A stretch of DNA of 6,472 nt, taken from contig PUKM01000262.1 in the NCBI GenBank assembly GCA_003552325.1, positions 1 through 6,472 on the forward strand, given 5' to 3'. The translations under genes were made by a program, and so were the position numbers. Positions 4,634 through 6,472 of the stretch are shown here, in pieces. The notes beneath the pieces were generated by a model, which was not told where the DNA came from, did not search any database, and saw only the letters and a list, made by a program, of their open reading frames with translations. Source of the DNA: Natrialbaceae archaeon (lineage in GTDB: Archaea > Halobacteriota > Halobacteria > Halobacteriales > Natrialbaceae). Position 1 is the stretch's first letter. Each line of letters starts with the position of its first letter.

Positions 4634-6472
4634 ATGCACAATGGGATCGAGTACGGCGACCTCGAGGAAGGTCGCCACTGCAACTACTGGACGCTCGATC
4701 GGACGATCCAGCGGGAGGTCAGACGGACGTACACGGAGGACGAGTACGCCTGGGCGAACGACCGCCTCGAGGCGTTCGGCGAGTTGATCGGGCACACAGT
4801 CGCGGACAACGCGGACGTGATCGACGACCACGGGCCGGAACTCGAAACCTACGACAAACACGGCGAGGTCAGCAACCGGGTCCGCTATCCGCGGGAACAA
4901 CTCGAGAACGAAGAACTGGTCTACGAATCGGGGATCGTGGCCGATTCGTTCGCGGCCCCACCGGGTCGGGACGACCCTATGCCCCTGACGCACAACCTGG
5001 TCATGCAGTACCTGCTCTGTTATGCCGACGTGGGGTTCAACTGCCCCGTCGCCATGACCGCCGGTGCCGCGTTAGTGCTCGAGAAATTCGACGATGGGGC
5101 CCTCGAGGACTACTACCAGGGCCTCACCAGCCGTACCTACGACGACCTGATCGAGGGCGCAATGTTTCTCACCGAAAAACAGGGTGGCAGTGACGTGGGC
5201 GCGACGGAGACGCGTGCGACGTGGGACGAGACGGCCAGCTGCTATCGACTCACCGGCGAGAAGTGGTTCTGTTCGAACATCGACGCCCAGGGAACCTTAG
5301 CGCTCGCCCGAACCGAGGGCGCGCCGGACGGAACGGCCGGGCTCTCGCTCTTTCTCGTCCCCCACGAAATCGACGGCGAGACCAACGATCAGGTGTATCG
5401 TCGACTGAAGGACAAACTCGGCACGATCGCGGTCCCCACTGGCGAGGTCGAATTCCAGGGAGCGAAGGCGTTCCGCATCGGCGAGGAGTGTGCGGGCTTC
5501 AAACAGATGGCGGAAATGCTCAACCTCGAGCGACTGTCGAACGCGATCGGCTCCTGTGGGTTGGTTGGCCGGGCATTGCTCGAGAGCACCGTCAAGGCCG
5601 CAAACCGTGAGGCGTTCGGGGCGTCGATCGACCAGTACCCCCTGATGCGTCGCGACCTCGTGGACATGACTGTCGACCACGAGGCTGCCACGGCGTACAC
5701 CATGGAGGCCGCCCGCCTCTTTTCGCTACGCGAGCGGGCCGAACGCGCCCGTCGCGGCGACCTCGAGGGGCTGTCTCCTGACGACGTCGACGAAGACGCC
5801 GCCGACCGAGCCTACCGGCTCATGCGGCTCTTGATTCCCATCGCGAAGGCCCGGACGGGCCGTCTCGCCGTCGACACCGCCTCGTACGCGATGGAGATCC
5901 AGGGCGGCAACGGCTACGTCAACGAGTTCGTGACCCATCGCCTGTTGCGCGATGCCCAGGTGCTCCCGATCTGGGAGGGCACCGAGAACATCCTCTCACT
6001 CGACGTCCTGCGAGCGCTCGAGCGCGAAGCCGCCCACGAGCCGCTCTTTGACGCGATCCAGACGCGCCTCGACGCAGTCGAGCATCCAGTGCTGACGGAC
6101 GCGAGAGACAGTACCGGACGCGCGTTCGAGGAACTTGTTGCGACCCTTGGAACCCTGGCCGAGGCTGACGACGAATACGCCCAATTACAGGCGAAGGAAC
6201 TGGCCCACTTCATCTACGAGGTCTTCACTGCGAGTCTCTTGCTCGAGCAAGCACAGGACGGCCTCGAGGGGGACAGGTATACGGTTCCCGAGGCGGCTGG
6301 AGATGGGTCCGGAGAGAGCAGCGGAGACGCCCGTCTCGCCCTTATCGCAAAGCGGTTCGTCACCCGTCACCTCGAGGACGAGCCCGCACGGGGGATTGCG
6401 AGCCAGGATCGGCCGGCGCTCGAGCACTTCGACGCCATCGTCCGGCACGCGCCGGTGGCACCAGGAGAGCTG
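4634..6472 (+). CDS. AidB-like acyl-CoA dehydrogenase, 3' end beyond window
   Basis: This FAD flavoprotein is predicted to oxidise acyl-CoA thioesters to trans-2-enoyl-CoA, handing electrons to electron-transfer flavoprotein. The 613 visible codons run to the last base with no stop. The ATG is the first possible start, since an in-frame TGA lies at 4625-4627. Domains: an N-terminal helical region to about residue 165, a beta-barrel with TEKQGGSDVG at 180-189 and EKWFCSN at 209-215, then a helical domain with R300, REAFG at 325-329 and IQGGNGYV at 422-429. IWEGTENI carries Glu448, the position of the catalytic base in medium-chain enzymes, followed by LSLDVLRAL. TEKQGGSD and IWEG.(E/G)N(I).(S/C)LDVLR are typical of the AidB branch rather than the short-chain branch. 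E. coli AidB has about 541 residues; the extra length is an acidic C-terminal helical extension with a Gly/Ser-rich linker near 555-565. AidB itself is tied to alkylation-damage response; metabolic use is at least as likely here. Substrate is unknown. Confidence 0.93.
   Translation, partial: MHNGIEYGDLEEGRHCNYWTLDRTIQREVRRTYTEDEYAWANDRLEAFGELIGHTVADNADVIDDHGPELETYDKHGEVSNRVRYPREQLENEELVYESGIVADSFAAPPGRDDPMPLTHNLVMQYLLCYADVGFNCPVAMTAGAALVLEKFDDGALEDYYQGLTSRTYDDLIEGAMFLTEKQGGSDVGATETRATWDETASCYRLTGEKWFCSNIDAQGTLALARTEGAPDGTAGLSLFLVPHEIDGETNDQVYRRLKDKLGTIAVPTGEVEFQGAKAFRIGEECAGFKQMAEMLNLERLSNAIGSCGLVGRALLESTVKAANREAFGASIDQYPLMRRDLVDMTVDHEAATAYTMEAARLFSLRERAERARRGDLEGLSPDDVDEDAADRAYRLMRLLIPIAKARTGRLAVDTASYAMEIQGGNGYVNEFVTHRLLRDAQVLPIWEGTENILSLDVLRALEREAAHEPLFDAIQTRLDAVEHPVLTDARDSTGRAFEELVATLGTLAEADDEYAQLQAKELAHFIYEVFTASLLLEQAQDGLEGDRYTVPEAAGDGSGESSGDARLALIAKRFVTRHLEDEPARGIASQDRPALEHFDAIVRHAPVAPGEL

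Noticed and set aside
4624..5193. 189-codon plus-strand frame at the start of the acyl-CoA dehydrogenase gene
   Set aside because: It is out of frame with the clear dehydrogenase reading and gives an Arg-rich product.
1..6472. Frequent CTCGAG words as a repeat or recognition site
   Set aside because: They mostly encode Leu-Glu or Pro-Arg-type codon pairs within genes and reflect codon preference in acidic haloarchaeal proteins rather than a dedicated element.

Overview
This 6472-base window is chromosomal DNA of the haloarchaeal type. It is GC-rich, its predicted proteins are rich in Asp and Glu, codons strongly favour G or C at the third position, and Leu-Glu pairs are mostly written CTCGAG. 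Start codons lack clear Shine-Dalgarno sequences. Three of the four visible starts have an AT-rich element centred about 27-28 bases upstream, as expected for archaeal leaderless transcripts. An assignment closer than Halobacteria (perhaps the Natrialbales) would be a guess. I see no rRNA, tRNA, CRISPR array, insertion sequence or phage gene.

Layout: (1) 1-1635, plus strand: the 3' part of a family 5 (Dpp/Opp-type) ABC transporter substrate-binding protein, cut by the left edge. (2) 1648-2904, minus strand: a protein of the S-adenosylhomocysteine hydrolase family that keeps the NAD site and the catalytic Lys/Asp pair but has lost most residues that hold adenosine. (3) 2905-3172: a divergent intergenic region with two promoters and a hairpin-like dyad. 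(4) 3173-4075, plus strand: an atypical short-chain dehydrogenase-fold protein resembling the N-terminal domain of E. coli YbjT. (5) 4098-4517, minus strand: a small cysteine-free protein resembling the DCC (DUF393) family without its CxxC. (6) 4518-4633: a second divergent promoter region. (7) 4634-6472, plus strand: an AidB-like acyl-CoA dehydrogenase still open at the right edge.

The genes alternate in strand: two tightly convergent pairs (12 and 22 bases between stops) and two divergent pairs. No two complete neighbours form an operon, so the window does not show a single pathway. It looks like a patch of separately transcribed metabolic genes. The most promising novelty is the SAHH-like protein: its residue pattern suggests an NAD-dependent enzyme of the same fold acting on a different substrate, and it would probably be mislabelled adenosylhomocysteinase by automatic annotation.
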